Below, in pieces: positions 23,907 through 31,823 of a stretch of DNA of 32,500 nucleotides (its first letter is position 1; every line of letters begins with the position of its first letter). The notes below the pieces were generated by a model. That model saw only the letters and a program-made list of their open reading frames with translations. It was not told the origin of the DNA and ran no database searches. Source of the stretch: Hirudo medicinalis (Eukaryota; Annelida; Clitellata; Hirudinida; Hirudinidae); contig MPNW01000949.1 of assembly GCA_011800805.1 (NCBI GenBank), positions 34,554-67,053 on the forward strand, given 5' to 3'. The position numbers were made by a program, and so were the translations under genes.

Positions 23907-25908
23907 CCATCGTAGTCGTCGTCGTCGTCGTCATCATCATCATCATCGTCGTCGTCGTCGTCGTCGTCATCATCATCATCATCACTCACCCTGGACGTGG
24001 AGAAACTCGTTTGTCCGCTTGACCAGTTCCGTCATGCTTTCCAGTTTCCTCTTGGTCCTTGAACTCTTGGCTCCGTCCGGATGACCTTTCTTGTGACCCG
24101 GTTTCGAGGTGTCCTTGACCTCCGGGGAGATGGTGTGAAAATTGAGGGGGGTCTGGAGCGGCAGCTCGACGAGGAGGCTACCCATGGGGGTGAGGAAGTA
24201 GACTCTGAGTATGCGTAACATGTCCAACTGCTGACCACTGTCCAGTGCTGGCATGGAGTAGTAGCAGCCCGTGCCTGGTCTTTTGTCTGGAGGAGATTTG
24301 AGTTGACAGGTGATGACGGTGATGATGTTGTTTATGATGATGATGATGATGATGACGATGATGATGATGATGATGATGATGATGACAATGATGATGGTGA
24401 CATTGATGATGATGCTTATGATGATTATGATGATGTTGACAATGATGATGGTGACATTGATGATGATGATTATGATGATGTTGACAATGATGATGGTGAC
24501 ATTGATGATGATGATTATGATGTTGACAGTGATGATGATGATGATGGCGATAATGATAATGATGAGTTTAAACAAATCCGTGATTGCAAAAATAATGCAA
24601 AATAATTTACTGAAATGACGGATGTTGCAAGTAAATACAAATAGAATAACAAGTTCAACATGGTTGAGGGATGAAGAAGAGCAGAGCCAATAGGGGCTGA
24701 GGTCAGTAAGGTCAAGGTCAATACCCTTTGAACGAGCCAATCCTCGCCGAGAGAGAGCAGTTCGTCGTAAGTCAGTTTCTGCAGGAGGTTCGTGTACTTG
24801 TGGAGGCGGAGACTTTTCAACCAGGCCGAGAGAACTGTCGGATGATTGCAATCAACTCGTTGATATTCAAATGAGGTTTTGTTCGACAAACCCTCAGCCA
24901 CATTGGATAAAGTAATGCCAACGTGTAAATCTTACACTCTCTTATAGGATACCTGCTAATTAATAATTTACGAATAACCAATGAAGACCGAACTAACTCA
25001 TCGACCAATCGGAATCCTTGCCGTCGGCCGTCGCCCTGGCGTCGGCCTGCGATTCGTTGCTGTCGGTGGAGTTCGTACTGCTCTGAGGGGAGAGCGGCAA
25101 ATGGGAAGAGTTCGGGCCGAGGATGAGTCTCATTCGGAAGGCCGGATTGGTTATCTCTTCGGCGGTTTGGACCTTATTCAGCCAATCGGGCACGAGGGAG
25201 ATGGTCCTCGACAGTCTGGCATGACCGTCTATTTTTGGCGCCGGCGAAATTGCCTTGCTTTGCCTCGTGTCGCCTGCCGTGAATTATCAACCGACCAATC
25301 AACGTTCGGAGTCTCGGCCGGAGGTTTGTTTATTTTATCCCAGGCATTATCAGATTATTTTAATCGCACTTAATTCAACCCCATTTGACACCACCAAAGC
25401 AGATAATATGATTTTTTCTGTATAAATATAAATATTGAGGGCTCAATTATTTGTCGACCAACTTGTATAGCACCTACTGATGATGTGTTCGTCATCGCCG
25501 TCGACATCGTCATAAACAGAACTACACAGCGACTATAATCAACATCATCACCACTGCCTGCACGACTTCATCTACCGACCTTTTTCCTCTGGGTATGGAA
25601 AAGCCCTGCCCTTGTTTCCAAAATCCCCGAAGTTGTTCCAGATGCCTTGCGGATTGGGACCAAATGTCGTCCCGTTTCTGATGCCGACCTTCACCTTGTC
25701 GGCAAATGTCAAGTCCGTGCCAGACGAGTCTTCGTTGGGCAGCTCCCTAGAGGTCGGCATGGACAGGGACGGGGCTAGCCCCCTCTTCGTAAGGGTGTCG
25801 TACTGGACGGAAATACCGGAGTCCCTACTGGAGCAGCTAGAAAGCATGGAAAGGCGGCAGGAGTCCCTCGATTCTTTCTGGGAGCCATTGATGTTGTTGA
25901 TGAGTTGC

Positions 25909-25940
<32 letters not shown>

Positions 25941-27182
25941 ATAATGATTGTGATTCCAGGCAAGGATGTTTTCCTCCGCATCTATGGTGGCTGAAAGGTT
26001 TGAGAGGAACGGGGCATGGTTAGCTAGACGACTTCATTGTAGGAAGTCATGATCGTCATGATCGTCATCACCAGCGTAACCGTCATCATCATTTCCATCT
26101 TCGTCGTCATCGTCACCTACCGTTTTTAGAATCCAGCTCGTCCCTTTCTGCCACCTTTGCTTCTCCCTCCTTCACGCGCGCGATGTCGCCGATGTCGCTA
26201 ACGGCGCTGATGTCGTCGCTCGTGTTTCCGCTGTCGGATCCGGTCCTGATCCGGCCGGCACCGGTGACGTCGTTGTTCTTGGCGACACCGTGTTTCCATT
26301 GGGTGCTGCTACTGCTCGTTCTCTCCAGGTCGCGATGATGATGACGATCATCCTGATCCTGACGGAGGTCCGGATAAACCGAGAGTGGAACCGGGGCAGT
26401 CGGAGAGTTTCTGCCCGACTGGAAAAGATCCGATCCATTGAGGAGGAGTGCAAACCCCGAGAACTCGTTCCTCTTGAGGGCAGGGTGGATGCACATGTAG
26501 GTGAGCAGCTGTCTGGATTTGCTGGAGAAGGATTCGTTGTTGTTGTTGTTGTTGTCGTCGATGCCGTTGTCTATGTCGTTGTCGTTGGAGGTGAAGTTGA
26601 TGGCTCTGTTGAATGACCCATTGTACTACCATCATCATCAATATCATCGTCTACACCATCATCATCAACATCATCATCAACATCATCGTCGTCGTCGACG
26701 TCGTCGTCATCGTCATCAACATCATCATCATCATCATCATCATCGTCGTCGTCATCATACTTTGGTATGAGTTTGAGGTATTCCTGTTTGGCGGAGTTGT
26801 TTCCAGGCTTGAGGAGTGGAAATCTTAGGAGGAGGTTGGAGATCATCTCGTTCCTGCTCTGCCTGGAAAGGTTCCTGACGTAGCCTGGAATGACATCATC
26901 ATCGTCGTCGTCATCATCATCATCATCACCACCGTCGTCGTCACCATCATAGTCGCCGTCTTCATCATCGCCATCATCGTCATCATCACCATCATCACCA
27001 TCTTCTTCATCGTCACCATCATCACCATCTTCTTCATCGTCACCATCATCGTCATCATCACCATCATCACCATCATCGTCATCATAATCGAACCATCCGA
27101 TGATACGACGACATTTGTGTAAACTTTTTGAGATTACTAATGCAACAGGGATGCGCCGGAGAAAACATGCACGATGATGATG

Positions 27183-27214
<32 letters not shown>

Positions 27215-28090
27215 GATGATGACGAAGACGATGCATGATGATGATGATGATGGTGCATGATGATGATGTTGTTGTTGTTGTTGTTGTTATTGATGATGAT
27301 GATGATGACGATGATTATGATGATGAAGAAGATGAAAATTCCTTTCACGATTTCAGTAAGATGCACGATAGCCATCCTTCTCTTCCTCCCCCTCATGATC
27401 ATCATCATCATAATCGTCGTCATGTTTCGACGTATTAAATGATTGGGATTCATTCCATACATCTGCTGGAGGCGAGTCGGAAACATTCCGAAAAAAAAAC
27501 AAACGTTTGGAATGTTTGGCGGACGGATGGATGGATCGGTGGATGGATGGATGGATAGGTGGATGGATCCATAGAGAAGATGATGACAGTCATTATGCGA
27601 TCATTATCCTCTGCATCCTTCCAGGAAGGCAGATGTCGGCATTTCCAAAATGGAAGAGTTGATTTACGCCACGATGACGGAGATGACAACGACGATGACG
27701 ATGACGGTTGCACAGGCAGCTGCCGACGACGTCGATGACGACACCGACGACTGCTGCCTCCCGAAAACCCGATATTCTTCCTTTGGAGAGCAGAGAGCTG
27801 AAACCCGATAATGTCAAACTGCACGCTGAAACCAGATATAGCAACATCTCAAAGCAGGCAGCTCGGTCGGTTTTTGGCGATGATGTGGCGCGATCCTCGA
27901 CTTACGAGAGACTGTCAAAGAGTCGGAACAGAATCGGCAAACATTCCTCACTGCAAACAGTCATTCCAGCGATACCTGACGCCTCTTTGCCGACGTCGAC
28001 GACGTCCTCGAGGGCGAGGTTTGACGGACGTCACGTCACGTAGGCAATTTCTTTCTAGTTGTCCGATGGTGATGGTTCTGATGATGAAGA

Positions 28091-28131
<41 letters not shown>

Positions 28132-29305
28132 CTGATGGTGATGATGATGATGATGATGATGGTGATGATGACTAAGATGTCGTCAGTTTTGTGATAATTG
28201 CAATGAATTGACAGGGATGGTTATTACGATGCAGAAGATGATGAGGATGACGACGCCTCTGATGATGTTGTACGTGATCTTTAACTTTCTGCGTGATCCA
28301 ACACTTTCGAGCGCATCATCATCGTCATCGTCATCGTCATCATCGTCGTCGTCATCATCGTCATCGTCATCATCACCATCATCATCATCATCTCTTAAAT
28401 GTTACCTTAGCATTAGAAAAATCCCCTCTAAAAGGGAGTGTGTGCGTGCACCATCTCAAATTCACCAAAGCATGAAACCAAGACCAAGCAAACGATTGGA
28501 TGCAGAGGATGACAAAAAAATATTGCCAAGTATTCCAAGGACAATAAACGACGACATTGGACGACGAAGATGATGATATCGAGATTCAAGGATGATATTC
28601 GAGCCCTGTTTTGATTTTATCTTCGCAAGGGTCGCGTCATCATCATAATCATCATCATAATCATCATCATCATCATCGTCATCATCATCGTCATCATCAT
28701 CGTTATCATAATCATCATCATCGTCGTCGTCGTCGTCATCATCATGCAACTCACTCGAGTCATTTGCTTCCTTCTCCAGTTTGTCGTCATCGTCGTCCTC
28801 GTCGTCGTTGTCTTCACCGTTCGACATGTCGCCGGTCATCAGCTGCTCCAAGATCCTGATCAAGAACTTCACCTTCAGCGGAGGAGAAGAAATTAATTAT
28901 TCAAGAACTGGCTATTTAATATTCATCACTATCACCATCATCATCACCATCGTCGTTGTCGTCGTCGTCGTCGTCATCATCATCCCTACCTGTCTCTTCT
29001 TCATCTTCTTGGCGAGGGCACACATGGTGACCACTTGTTCGCAGGGATTGCAGAGGTCAAAGAACTTGGACATGAGTGCCAATCTCTCGGAGAAAACGTG
29101 CGACGACGACGTCGGCGACGAGGACAGCCTCTGCGTCACCGACTGCTGATTCGAGAGCGTCACCGACTGCTGATTTGAGAGCGTCCTCGAGGCAGCCAAC
29201 TTCTTCTGGACGGTTGGAGACTTCCAGGGCGACACGGGCAACGAAGGAGAAGAGCAGGAAGGAGATGACGAATGTTCCTGATGAGGTTGTTGTTGCTGTT
29301 GTTGC

Positions 29306-29376
<71 letters not shown>

Positions 29377-29494
29377 GTCTTGTGTCTGAGGAGGGAGTGC
29401 TCGGAGCGCGGGTCTGGGGCGACAAAGAAGGGGCCAGGGGAACCGCGGTGGATCGACCCTGCCGGATTCGAGGGTATGGCGTCTATCATGTTTC
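18380..29494 (-). CDS. smg: Smaug/SAMD4 RNA-binding translational repressor, 12 exons (5' end incomplete)
   Basis: Smaug proteins bind SRE hairpins in mRNA through a SAM domain and recruit repression and deadenylation factors in the cytoplasm. Exons: 29,494-28,990; 28,872-28,755; 26,884-26,761; 26,605-26,121; 25,990-25,580; 25,273-24,998; 24,834-24,725; 20,349-20,263; 19,993-19,828; 19,569-19,374; 19,025-18,797; 18,649-18,380. Every junction has GT-AG and matching phase, giving about 991 residues, close to fly Smaug and longer than vertebrate SAMD4. Domain order matches the family: polyQ leader, SSR1 ([12 protein letters not shown]), SSR2 ([20 protein letters not shown]), [13 protein letters not shown], serine-rich linker (SRDSGIS, PLSPQSS), SAM ([10 protein letters not shown], then DVTKGARDK), PHAT (RTELLVSK to LMSWTNQV) and an SRTHSAP tail. 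The first exon starts with a split codon, so the start ATG lies upstream. Identity is very secure; individual boundaries rest on splice motifs and alignment from memory. Confidence 0.92.
18797..19025 (-). CDS. smg: Smaug exon: Ser/Asn/Gly-rich C-terminal region
   Basis: It encodes [27 protein letters not shown], an SSNNNNSNG run and LLPGADFK. Acceptor CCAAACAG, donor AAG/GTACGA (phase 0). Confidence 0.8.
19374..19569 (-). CDS. smg: Smaug exon: PHAT domain
   Basis: It encodes [35 protein letters not shown] and LRTSFDRS, matching human VCTQLLVSR, EAFTETQKKRLLSWKQQV and FPRKTLLD. PHAT packs beside SAM in the family. Acceptor GACCTCAG, donor AGTCG/GTCAGT (phase 2). Confidence 0.88.
19828..19993 (-). 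CDS. smg: Smaug exon: post-SAM helix and start of PHAT
   Basis: It encodes [20 protein letters not shown] and [10 protein letters not shown], matching fly VEELTNIVLTPMKPLE, then [13 protein letters not shown]. Acceptor CCGGCAG, donor AGGA/GTGAGT (phase 1). Confidence 0.85.
20263..20349 (-). CDS. smg: Smaug exon: SAM domain helix 5
   Basis: It encodes [20 protein letters not shown], matching human [20 protein letters not shown]. The acceptor CATCAG is itself the end of a GAT/ATC array. Donor GAG/GTTTCC (phase 0). The residue aligned with the conserved His of TKGA(R/S)HK is Asp. Confidence 0.9.
20352..20518. repeat. GAT/GAC array touching the SAM helix-5 exon
   Basis: A compound triplet array inside the SAM-splitting intron, ending three bases from the coding exon so that its triplets form the splice acceptor. 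Positions 20,401-20,450 are identical to 24,361-24,410. Confidence 0.95.
21018..21110. repeat. CATC tetranucleotide array
   Basis: About 20 CATC copies with CGTC and CACC variants, in the SAM-splitting intron. A related CATC/CACC array lies at 21,470-21,590, just after the single N at 21,434, so its true length is uncertain. Confidence 0.9.
21622..21736 (-). CDS. Unidentified exon inside the SAM-splitting Smaug intron (second)
   Basis: Acceptor CATCTTCAAAG, donor ATAAG/GTGAGT; phase 1 in, phase 2 out. It encodes [18 protein letters not shown] then [19 protein letters not shown]. Codons are GC3-rich like the neighbouring Smaug exons. Its incoming phase fits the exon at 24,286-23,990, the joint codon being Gly. 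It matches no part of Smaug and I do not recognise the family. No following exon is placed with confidence; a phase-compatible candidate begins near 21,420. Confidence 0.65.
21780..21970. repeat. CTCA tetranucleotide arrays
   Basis: CTCA/GTCA copies at 21,780-21,845 and 21,918-21,970 flank a short unique spacer, within the SAM-splitting intron. Confidence 0.9.
22171..22590. repeat. 30-bp minisatellite, 14 copies
   Basis: Fourteen adjacent 30-bp units, each built on GGGAGGCTTTGTATGTTGGG plus a variable GTGAAAAC/GTGTAAAC part. Later units alternate GGGAGT and GGGGTT forms, a 60-bp higher-order period. As 30 is a multiple of three and the unit has no stop in several frames, it stays open as [10 protein letters not shown] or [10 protein letters not shown] repeats on the minus strand and as [10 protein letters not shown] on the plus strand. 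None starts with ATG in a gene context, so I treat it as intronic DNA. Confidence 0.9.
22745..23216. repeat. AT-rich repeats and ATT array
   Basis: A phrase TTATTTAAACATTAAATA recurs imperfectly four or five times (22,800-22,920), then an ATT/GTT array fills 23,068-23,205. All within the SAM-splitting intron. Confidence 0.85.
23368..23984. repeat. ATC/GTC triplet arrays, two blocks
   Basis: Blocks at 23,368-23,670 and 23,838-23,984 flank about 170 bases of non-repeat DNA. The second block begins four bases inside the donor of the exon at 24,286-23,990. The intervening DNA has a 39-codon minus ORF ([21 protein letters not shown]) that reads like protein, but no donor precedes its stop. Confidence 0.9.
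23990..24286 (-). CDS. Unidentified exon inside the SAM-splitting Smaug intron (first)
   Basis: Acceptor AAATCTCCTCCAG, donor CAGG/GTGAGT; phase 1 in and out, 98 whole codons. It encodes [40 protein letters not shown], then a basic stretch ([19 protein letters not shown]) and [14 protein letters not shown]. Codon choice is GC3-rich like Smaug's exons, so it is very likely real coding DNA. It joins in frame to 21,736-21,622. It cannot follow the SAM exon (phase 0) but could follow the pre-SAM exon at 25,273-24,998 (phase 1). I do not recognise the family. Confidence 0.7.
24308..24560. repeat. GAT array with a 42-45 bp higher-order unit
   Basis: GAT triplets followed by three copies of a unit beginning GACAATGATGATGGTGACAT. 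It lies just upstream (coding sense) of the exon at 24,286-23,990 and is homologous to the array at 20,352-20,518. Confidence 0.95.
24725..24834 (-). CDS. smg: Smaug exon: SAM domain helices 1-4
   Basis: It encodes [17 protein letters not shown] then [24 protein letters not shown] is identical to fly and human Smaug and includes basic RNA-contacting residues. Acceptor CCGACAG, donor AGG/GTATTG (phase 0). The SAM domain continues 4.4 kb downstream. Confidence 0.9.
24998..25273 (-). CDS. smg: Smaug exon: linker preceding the SAM domain
   Basis: It encodes [14 protein letters not shown] through [14 protein letters not shown] (vertebrate APLSPQSSVASS) to SDWSM, directly before the SAM helix. Acceptor CGGCAG, donor ATGA/GTTAGT (phase 1). 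Confidence 0.85.
25580..25990 (-). CDS. smg: Smaug exon: linker with short polyQ and SRDSGIS
   Basis: Acceptor TTTCAG. It encodes [18 protein letters not shown], nine glutamines (25,931-25,905), [10 protein letters not shown] (vertebrate SAMD4 has NSRDSGIC) and a polar linker. Donor AAAAAG/GTCGGT (phase 1). Confidence 0.85.
26121..26605 (-). CDS. smg: Smaug exon: end of SSR2 and linker
   Basis: It encodes AINFTSND, an Asn-run, then [13 protein letters not shown] (family SRQLLSYALIHPA) and a charged linker. The start is my least certain Smaug boundary: CAACAG is the only AG giving the right phase, with a poor pyrimidine tract. Donor AACG/GTAGGT (phase 1). Confidence 0.75.
26622..27087. repeat. 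Triplet arrays on both sides of the SSR2 exon
   Basis: ATC/GTC arrays at 26,622-26,757 and 26,890-27,087 (GAT on the coding strand) sandwich exon 26,884-26,761. The first fills nearly the whole 155-bp intron. The second contains two exact 27-bp units (26,988-27,014 and 27,015-27,041). Confidence 0.95.
26761..26884 (-). CDS. smg: Smaug exon: SSR2 core
   Basis: It encodes [16 protein letters not shown] followed by the hallmark [18 protein letters not shown], close to LLKPGN..AK.EY.KLLPK of SAMD4. Acceptor ATTCCAG, donor AA/GTATGA (phase 2). The downstream intron is only 155 bp and is nearly all GAT triplets. Confidence 0.9.
27088..28754. repeat. Smaug intron with several triplet arrays
   Basis: Part of the 1.87-kb intron between the SSR1 and SSR2 exons. 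Arrays: GAT with GTT at 27,171-27,345, GGAT at 27,520-27,570, CTG/GAT at 28,078-28,172, ATC/GTC at 28,312-28,395 and 28,637-28,746. Orientation alternates. A possible extra minus exon lies at 28,006-27,906. Confidence 0.9.
27906..28006 (-). CDS. Possible extra exon in the SSR1-SSR2 intron
   Basis: Bounded by CGCCCTCGAG and a consensus donor (CTC/GTAAGT). It encodes [20 protein letters not shown] then [13 protein letters not shown]. Its outgoing phase 2 does not fit the next Smaug exon and Smaug has no insert here, so it would be alternative or from another gene. A plus ORF overlaps it. Weak call. Confidence 0.22.
28755..28872 (-). CDS. smg: Smaug exon: end of SSR1 with acidic insert
   Basis: It encodes [12 protein letters not shown], matching the family's RFLQLCLEHSL segment, then an Asp/Glu-rich insert from GAC/GAT triplets, then LEKEANDS. 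Acceptor CCGCTGAAG, donor CTCGA/GTGAGT (phase 1). The insert is where the local triplet repeat has entered coding sequence. Confidence 0.85.
28990..29494 (-). CDS. smg: Smaug exon: polyQ leader and start of SSR1
   Basis: Acceptor TATTTCAG, donor CAG/GTAGGG (phase 0). It encodes about 38 leader residues, 29 glutamines (29,373-29,287, CAA with two CAG), a Ser-rich segment with a repeated TLSNQQSVT, and SSR1 beginning [20 protein letters not shown]. Fly Smaug also has a low-complexity leader before its SSR1. Confidence 0.85.
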
Positions 29495-29853
29495 CTGAAA
29501 TAGTAATCATAATAATTGCAACAACAGCAACAACAACAACAGCAGCAACAACGACGACGACGACAACAATAATAATAACAATTCACCATTTCGCTTTGCC
29601 AACAGGTTTTACCAGGTTCGTGTTGTCATGACGACCGACGACGGTCCGTCACCAAATGAAAGACTCGCGCCTAGAACGAGAACACGACACCATCTGCCAA
29701 GGTGTACCTCGAGCACCTGCCTTTGTTTAGCGCCACTACTATGGCACTAATCCCGGACGGACGGAGGGACGGACGGGCCGAATAACTGGGGACAGATATG
29801 GATGAATGGTTTGCTTATGGGAGAGAGAATGGGTAGGAGAGAGAATGAGTAGA

Positions 29854-29884
<31 letters not shown>

Positions 29885-30298
29885 TTTGTGGCAATTATCA
29901 TCAGCAGCTTCTCGTGGCTTCTAGTTTGTGAACTAAATACACTTTTCTTGGACTACTTGGGTCCAATTATGACAGTAATTTGAATATCGAAAGCACGATG
30001 AAGATGAAGATGAAGATGACGATGAAGATGAAGATGACGATGAAGATGATGATGAAGATGACGATGAAGATGATGATGAAGATGAAGATGACGATGATGA
30101 TGATGATGAAGATGATGATGATGAAGATGAAGATGACGATGACGATGATGAAGATGACGATGATGATGATGATGAAGATGAAGATGACGATGATGATGAT
30201 GATGAAGATGATGATGATGAAGATGACGATGAAGATGAAGATGATGAAGATGACGATGATGATTATGTCAAAGGCCACACAGCCCCTTGGCCTCGATC
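29495..30298. repeat. Smaug 5' flank: AAC/GAC array, GA tract, GATGAA/GATGAC array
   Basis: AAC/GAC triplets at 29,519-29,580; a GA dinucleotide tract at about 29,853-29,878; then a composite of GATGAA and GATGAC hexamers at 29,998-30,262, ending shortly before the N at 30,299. The non-repeat part (29,640-29,850) may contain Smaug promoter or leader sequence. Confidence 0.85.
29613..29629 (-). CDS. smg: Possible 17-nt first coding exon of the Smaug gene
   Basis: ATG ACA ACA CGA ACC TG, then donor GTAAAA. It leaves two bases of a codon, exactly what the next exon (one leading base, after TATTTCAG) needs, and would make the intron 118 bp. Exons this short are often chance matches, so the true start may lie elsewhere or outside the window. 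Confidence 0.25.
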
Positions 30299-30316
30299 NC
30301 TGAGGCATAAGCCATT

Positions 30317-30416
30317 TGACAACCAGGAAAGACTGGTGACGACTGGGAAAGATCAGTGACAACAAGGAGAGACTGTTGACAACCCGGAAAGACGGATGAC
30401 ACTCGGAGAGACGAGA
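30317..30416 (+). repeat. 20-bp tandem repeat, five copies
   Basis: Five diverged 20-bp units of the form TGACAACCAGGAAAGACTGG. They run into the start of the retroelement ORF (its ATG at 30,396 lies within the fourth copy). Confidence 0.8.
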
Positions 30417-31304
30417 GTGCCCAATAGGACCAGCAATCCAGGTGCACTTTTTACTGCTACGACGACAACAAATGTGATATGCCCCCGGGAATCCTGCCGA
30501 AAGGAGGGGGAGAATGACAAGTCCTCAAATAACATCATGGTAATCGACACGGCTTTAACTCGGACCTTGAATTTGGAATCTGCCTTGGACAATGGCATGC
30601 CAGAATGTGAATGTGCTTGCGGGAGACTGTTCAGAACGGATAAAGGTTTAAAGATCCACCGCAGCAAGAAGGGCTGTACATATGTACCGAAAAATTGTGC
30701 TGCCCCTGACATGCGTACAGGTAAAACGACGAATAGCACCAGGCCGGAAGACAACCACAGTCCTGAGTGTGATTCAGCTTCGGTCCCTCAGTGGAGTCCT
30801 CCAAAGCAAAGGATAAAGTTTCCCTCCAGCAAGGAGAAGGAGAAGTGGCAAGAGTTGGACAAAGCACTTGGACAAGGTCTGAGGAAGATGATGAAAAGGG
30901 ATTCTTCAATAACATCAGTAACAGAATTTATCTATCAGACAAGCCTTGTAAAGTTCGGTCCCAGACAGATCAAGCTCCCAAATGAGCCGAAATCATCAAG
31001 AAGGCAGAGAGAACTTGCGATTCTCAGGAAGGAAAAGAAAGTACTTTGACGTTGCTGGAAGGAGGCTGATGAAAGTGAAAAGGATGGTCTAGCGGAGCTA
31101 TTGAGTGATGTCAAGAGGCGAGCCAGGGATCTTCGCCGAGCAGAGAATGCCAGGATTAAGAAGTGTGAAAGAAGGCCAGCAAGACAAAATTTCTTCAAAG
31201 ACCCGTACAGATTTGGGAAATCATTACTCGACCCTCCAAAGTCGGGTGTGTTAAAAGTGGATCAGTCAGAACTGGAGGAGCATCTGTCAAGAACGTACAG
31301 TGAT
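30396..31304 (+). pseudogene. Retrotransposon ORF, N-terminal part, with in-frame stop
   Basis: Open from ATG for 217 codons to TGA at 31,047-31,049, then open again in the same frame to the N. A finger of the form CxC-x(11)-H-x(5)-C lies near residues 74-93 (CACGRLFRTDKGLKIHRSKK). After the stop, residues such as CWKEADESEKDGLAEL and RQNFFKDPYRFGKSLL, ELEEHLSRTYSD match the conserved region just upstream of reverse transcriptase in many animal LINEs. The stop and truncation make it a dead copy as assembled. No host role is implied. Confidence 0.75.
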
Positions 31305-31305
31305 N

Positions 31306-31401
31306 ATGTCACAAATATTGTCGTCATAATTCAAATAATCATAACCACTCCACTGACACTACTACCGTCATCATCATCATCATCATTATCAATCATCATC
31401 A

Positions 31402-31435
<34 letters not shown>

Positions 31436-31600
31436 CATTATTACTAATAATTATGCTATTATTATTGTTATTATTATTATTATTATTTATTATTATTATT
31501 GCTATTATTATTATTATTATCATCATCATCATCATCATCATAACCACCATCACCACCACCATCACCATCGTCATCATCATCGTCATCTTCATCAACAACA
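31306..31600. repeat. ATC and ATT triplet arrays
   Basis: ATC (31,365-31,405), ATT (31,405-31,520) and ATC/ACC (31,520-31,595) blocks. ORFs here are repeat read-through. Confidence 0.95.
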
Positions 31601-31784
31601 ACAATTTATTAAATGTCCTAAGACTTAATCACCTGCTATGAAATCAACTAAAGGACTCATTCATCTCTTTCACTCATCATCACTCATACGGAAACAGGAT
31701 GCACAAGTTTTCTTTCTGAACCTCTCACCATGTCTCTCTGCCTGCCTGCTCTTCTGTCTGTTTACGTAATTGTCCATTCCTGTG

Positions 31785-31823
<39 letters not shown>

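Larger units (their letters stand above)
30300..31304 (+). mobile_element. LINE-type (non-LTR) retrotransposon fragment
   Basis: Delimited by single Ns at 30,299 and 31,305. It starts with five 20-bp repeats and continues into an ORF with a zinc finger and the basic region that precedes reverse transcriptase in R2-like and related LINEs. The reverse transcriptase and endonuclease are absent; sequence switches to non-element DNA and an ATC/ATT array after the second N. It is either a truncated insertion or a contig placed by scaffolding. Confidence 0.7.
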
